From Candidatus Poribacteria bacterium (GTDB lineage Bacteria > Poribacteria > DTPJ01 > WJIO01): a stretch of 10,042 nt of DNA. Position numbers and translations under genes: made by a program. Every line of letters begins with the position of its first letter. Position 1 is the stretch's first letter. Positions 7,518 to 10,042 of this stretch are shown piece after piece. The stretch is taken from the NCBI GenBank assembly GCA_014730235.1, contig WJIO01000312.1:1-10042 (forward strand). Direction: 5' to 3'. The notes under the pieces were generated by a model. That model saw only the letters and a program-made list of their open reading frames with translations, had not been told where the DNA came from and did not search any database.

Positions 7518-7522
7518 CTTAG
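7518..7522. repeat. Target site duplication CTTAG, right copy
   Basis: CTTAG directly after the right terminal repeat of the MITE-like element, identical to 7313-7317. Confidence 0.8.
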
Positions 7523-7609
7523 CCATTTAGCACGCAAACAGACCTACTGAATTACTATTCGCCTGCGACGAACAACGGAATAGAAAGTAATGCCAGCATC
7601 AAAAAAAGT
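7523..7609. other. 87-bp spacer between MITE-like element and IS3 relic, nothing recognised
   Basis: Neither strand yields a frame with recognisable protein similarity, and I see no hairpin terminator. If the IS3 element had simply inserted into the phosphoesterase gene, this stretch should continue that gene. It does not look like phosphoesterase sequence in any minus-strand frame. Confidence 0.5.
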
Positions 7610-7995
7610 TGAGGTGGCCCGATTTTTTTGGACACAAAAAGGGCAACCTTAAGCTGGATTTTTATGTGAAATTATAATTTTTTCCTCCTTTGGGACCAGT
7701 ATTGTGACTCAAACTCAGCGGGTGTCATATAACCCAACGATGAATGAATCCGCTCATGATTGTAGAACACATCAAGAAAATAACACAGATTTGCATAAGC
7801 ATCAGCAAAATCAGCATATTCCTTTATCCATACCTCCTCATCTTTCAGATGACCTATGACACTCTCTGCAAATGGATTTTCCCATGCCTTTCCCTTACCT
7901 GCCATGCTTATCCTGGTATCCAGTTTCAGAAGTCTTGAGGTATAACCATTGGCTTTATACTGGGTTCCCTGATCCGAATGATGGATGTAAGGAAC
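7610..7995 (-). mobile_element. Truncated IS3-family insertion sequence (3' part only)
   Basis: The left boundary TGAGGTGGCCCG followed by TTTTTTTGGACAC has the TG start and TTGGACA core seen in IS3-family termini. Next to it, inside, is the C-terminal third of a DDE transposase on the minus strand. The opposite end, the orfA region and the first two thirds of orfB are absent. The sequence changes to the vWA gene near 7990-8003. It is a dead relic, neither complete nor capable of transposing alone. Confidence 0.8.
7672..7995 (-). pseudogene. IS3-family transposase OrfB, C-terminal fragment
   Basis: The frame reads VPYIHHSDQGTQY, then ISMAGKGKAWENPFAESVIG and finally NHERIHSSLGYMTPAEFES, stopping at 7672. 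These are the second half of an rve-type DDE integrase. The middle Asp (base 7974) and the Glu of FAES are separated by exactly 35 residues, the DD(35)E spacing of IS3 transposases. The first catalytic Asp and the N-terminal HTH are missing. About 107 residues remain of the roughly 270-300 usual for OrfB. An ATG at 7905 opens the frame but lies inside the catalytic domain, so it is not a genuine start. Confidence 0.9.
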
Positions 7996-9725
7996 ATGCG
8001 TTGTTCCATTACTTCTGATACTGTTGTTATAGCATCTGAATTGTATAGATCAACAATAGGTTCTCTTGCATCCCAACCAATATGCACATCCGTAATATGA
8101 ATAAAGGTGAAATCGGAAAAGACACTAATAGAATGTGGGTAATCTGCTGTACCATCATAGTTAGCTACTCCGAGATCGTCCTGAGCGAAGATATAATATT
8201 CTAGTCCATCAAATGTTACATAATTATCAGGAATTTCTGCCTTATATACCGAGTCCAAAATCATATCTACAGATTGATAAAGCAATTGGCCTGTCTTTCT
8301 GTAAAACAGCTTTAATATATCTAGCTGATTCGTATTGTCTAATATATCAGCAGAAATCAGAACAGTCTTTCCTGCTTGCGCTGTAGTAACTGGTATGTGT
8401 GTAATCTGTGGTGCTACATTAGGCAATATAGCCAGTTGATGAGGTTTATTTTGATGTATCATAGATGGATTGGATGCTGTACTTTGCCCATCGGAAGCTG
8501 TAATGTAATAATCAACTCCTGGAGAATTTACACTGCTACCAGCAATTGTGCCCGACCATAAATTGCCTGAAAAGCTATTCATACTTAAAGCTTGATAGTC
8601 TGAAGCCGATGTATTTTTATGATAAAGAGTGGCTCTCTGGGTATATGGTGAGACATCATCATTTATCTCCACTTCTATTGTAAAATCTGTACCAGCACCC
8701 CATAATTGATTATGCAAGTCTAATGTTTGCTGTGTCCGTTGTATTCGAGGTTCTGCACCTGGAATGTAAGATCCCTGTGCGCTGGATTGATATCCCTGAT
8801 AATCTATAGCAACTTCTACATTCCTCAAAGTTCCGTTAAATATAGGATTGCTTGATTTATAACGGATCAGATAAGTGCTGGTTACTCCTGATGAGATATA
8901 GTTGAGAATCTCATCGAATGAACTATAAATATCAAAATACTGACCATTAGTTTGCTCCGATATAACCCCATAATCAGAAACAGCATATTCATCGTTTAAA
9001 TTTATTAGCGAAAAGGTTGTAATTGAATTTGACTGTAAAATAGATATTGTTTCATTTTGATTATAATCACCAATATTGTTATAACCTGTGGGAGTTTCAT
9101 CAGTTATTAAAATAAAAATTTTCTGAGAACCTGTACGAAAATTAAATTGGCTTGCCGAATTATACAAAGCATCCCATCCAACTTCTTTTCCAGCTTGGTT
9201 TAAAGTATTTCTGTTCCAGACATCATTCTTAAAGTAATCCGCATCCGGAGTTAGAGTCCCATTATCTTCAATGATAGCAGGATATCCAAAGCGGCATAGA
9301 CCTAAAGCAAAATCAACACCTTTTAGTTTTAAGCTGTCGACAAAATCAATAACATTATTTCTTACATCATTTTGCTCATCTCTCATACTTCCACTATTAT
9401 CCATTAAGAAAACTATATCGGTTAAGCGCGAACCCCCGCTAGTTCCAGGTGGAGAAACCTCAAAATATTCAGTTTGTAATGTTCCGTTCTCATAAACTCT
9501 GAAATTCGATTGTTCTAAATCTGTAACCTCTTGACCAGACATATCTACACTAGAGTTCATATAAATAAAGGGAAAATTCTGAGGATTGAGACTGGTTATA
9601 TTGGTATTCAAGTCTGTTGATTCCGAATCCAGTATACTCATTCCTGCTTCTTCCTGGGTATAACCCATAGATACAAATAATAGTAATAAAAATGTTATTA
9701 AAGTTAATAGTCTTCTAATAAGCAT
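7926..9725 (-). CDS. Secreted von Willebrand factor A protein, truncated within a C-terminal calcineurin-like phosphoesterase domain
   Basis: 599 residues from ATG at 9725, chosen over the in-frame TTG at 9785 because it begins a proper signal peptide (MLIRRLLTLITFLLLLFVSM, cleavage near GYTQ) behind GGGGG five bases upstream. Residues 50-90 resemble the strand that precedes acidobacterial-type vWA domains (VTDLEQSNFRVYENG). The vWA domain spans about 103-285 and has the MIDAS sequence DNSGSM (109-114) and ITDE (207-210). Two Ig/FN3-like stretches follow (about 325-535). At 538-550 FTFIHITDVHIG gives the first DxH metal motif of calcineurin-like phosphoesterases. Shortly after VSEVMEQ the frame enters the IS3 relic, and the last ~23 residues are out-of-frame insertion sequence. 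The remaining phosphoesterase motifs (GDxxD, GNHE, histidines) are missing, so that activity must be lost. The vWA part could still fold and be secreted. Confidence 0.85.
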   Translation of the reverse strand: MLIRRLLTLITFLLLLFVSMGYTQEEAGMSILDSESTDLNTNITSLNPQNFPFIYMNSSVDMSGQEVTDLEQSNFRVYENGTLQTEYFEVSPPGTSGGSRLTDIVFLMDNSGSMRDEQNDVRNNVIDFVDSLKLKGVDFALGLCRFGYPAIIEDNGTLTPDADYFKNDVWNRNTLNQAGKEVGWDALYNSASQFNFRTGSQKIFILITDETPTGYNNIGDYNQNETISILQSNSITTFSLINLNDEYAVSDYGVISEQTNGQYFDIYSSFDEILNYISSGVTSTYLIRYKSSNPIFNGTLRNVEVAIDYQGYQSSAQGSYIPGAEPRIQRTQQTLDLHNQLWGAGTDFTIEVEINDDVSPYTQRATLYHKNTSASDYQALSMNSFSGNLWSGTIAGSSVNSPGVDYYITASDGQSTASNPSMIHQNKPHQLAILPNVAPQITHIPVTTAQAGKTVLISADILDNTNQLDILKLFYRKTGQLLYQSVDMILDSVYKAEIPDNYVTFDGLEYYIFAQDDLGVANYDGTADYPHSISVFSDFTFIHITDVHIGWDAREPIVDLYNSDAITTVSEVMEQRMFLTSIIRIREPSIKPMVIPQDF

Positions 9726-9730
9726 ACTTA

Positions 9731-9735
9731 CCCCC
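9731..9735 (-). promoter_or_regulatory. Probable ribosome binding site (GGGGG) of the vWA gene
   Basis: GGGGG on the minus strand, five bases before ATG 9725. It is weaker than the canonical site of the giant gene. A GAGGAG lies further upstream, only two bases before a TTG at 9785; that spacing is too tight and the product would carry a 20-residue extension before the signal peptide. The downstream start is preferred. Confidence 0.5.
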
Positions 9736-9903
9736 AAATTACAATGGTTTGCCAGATATGAGATGCCAAAAACAATCGTAAACAATACTCCTCACTTATA
9801 TAGACACCTAAAAGAAATAATATGTGACAAAAAAAGATATTTTACTTAATTTATGCGCCTTTTTTATAAACATAGTTGAAACTGGCTGAAGCCCATAGTA
9901 ATA
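9736..9903 (-). other. Upstream region of the vWA gene
   Basis: About 170 AT-rich bases without a gene. A minus-strand TTGTCA (9822-9827) and a downstream TATATAAG are promoter-like but are about 22 bases apart, longer than a normal sigma-70 spacer. No clear promoter or hairpin terminator can be assigned. Confidence 0.35.
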
Positions 9904-9908
9904 CTAAG
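9904..9908. repeat. Putative target site duplication CTAAG of the right-edge element
   Basis: CTAAG directly outside the terminal repeat that starts at 9909. It has the same CTWAG form as the duplication around the MITE-like element. The matching copy would lie beyond the right edge. Confidence 0.55.
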
Positions 9909-10042
9909 CCTGTTTTCAACACCCCTTTAAATCCTATTCAAGTTTTACAGGTTCCAGATAAACATCAGGATGTAGCAAACCCAAAACCTGAATTAAGTCA
10001 TTCTGAAACTGGGTTAAAGGCGCAATCTGCTTCCAGCAACTA
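9909..10042 (-). mobile_element. Insertion sequence, one end and transposase 3' end (continues past right edge)
   Basis: It opens with CCTGTTTTCAACACCCC, which shares its first 15 bases with both ends of the 200-bp MITE-like element. A transposase-like reading frame ends 25 bases inside this terminus, as expected for a compact insertion sequence. The family cannot be named from 134 bases. A 5-bp CTWAG target and CCTG-starting ends are the clues for a search. Confidence 0.7.
9934..10041 (-). CDS. C-terminal end of a transposase (partial)
   Basis: The frame is open from the right edge and ends at TAG (9934-9936). It reads SCWKQIAPLTQFQNDLIQVL, then GLLHPDVYLEPVKLE. 35 residues are too few to name a family. 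Its identification as a transposase rests on position: the last gene before an insertion-sequence terminus. It could be an accessory gene of the element instead. Confidence 0.55.
   Translation of the reverse strand, partial: SCWKQIAPLTQFQNDLIQVLGLLHPDVYLEPVKLE

Noticed and set aside
7523-7609. Continuation of the phosphoesterase gene beyond the IS3 terminus
   Set aside because: Minus-strand frames here show no GDxxD or GNHE-like motif and contain stops.
7672-7905. A 77-codon gene beginning at ATG 7905
   Set aside because: The same frame continues upstream through HHSDQGTQY, so this is only the tail of an IS3 transposase.
9726-9785. TTG at 9785 as start of the vWA gene
   Set aside because: It would put 20 residues before the signal peptide, and its GAGGAG is only two bases away. 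ATG 9725 fits export better.
9736-9903. Sigma-70 promoter for the vWA gene (TTGTCA ... TATATA)
   Set aside because: The spacer is about 22 bases, too long for a confident call.

Overview
The window lies in an AT-rich bacterial genome and nearly everything in it is coded on the minus strand. The modular secreted proteins, the paired calcium-loop repeats ending in 'QADVLPLGLNWH' and the choice-of-anchor-like modules recall uncultured or anaerobic lineages around the FCB group (KSB1, Cloacimonadota, Calditrichota style). That placement is an impression from protein style and was not tested.

Positions 1-7302 are one uninterrupted minus-strand reading frame. It starts at a TTG behind a strong AGGAGG and runs off the left edge after 2434 codons. 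It encodes a secreted mosaic. In order, it has a signal peptide, an FTP/PepSY-like propeptide, an HEFGH zinc metallopeptidase, a fibronectin-III-like module and a squalene-cyclase-like alpha/alpha toroid. These are followed by a beta module, a second FN3, a cadherin-like Ig module, a CBM9-like domain, a long right-handed beta-helix, an ASH/choice-of-anchor-D-like module, a cohesin-like domain, paired dockerin-like calcium loops and the start of a second cohesin-like domain. The last ~400 bases are visibly richer in G+C than the rest.

Positions 7303-8003 are a mobile-element junction. A 200-bp MITE-like element (7318-7517), with 15-bp terminal inverted repeats and CTTAG target duplications, abuts the big gene's ribosome binding site. 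Part of that site is the target duplication itself. Upstream of it, after 87 bp with nothing recognisable, lies a truncated IS3-family element (7610-~7995) that keeps one terminus and only the last third of its DDE transposase.

Positions 7926-9725 hold a second secreted protein: signal peptide, von Willebrand A domain with a MIDAS motif, Ig-like modules and the first metal-binding motif of a calcineurin-like phosphoesterase. The IS3 relic cuts it off there, so the phosphoesterase domain is lost and the last ~23 residues are read out of frame from insertion sequence.

Positions 9726-9908 are the upstream region of that gene. At 9909 a second insertion element begins. It has the same terminal repeat as the MITE and a CTAAG flank, and it carries the C-terminal end of a transposase that runs off the right edge. 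The segment 7518-9908 is therefore bracketed by two related mobile elements.
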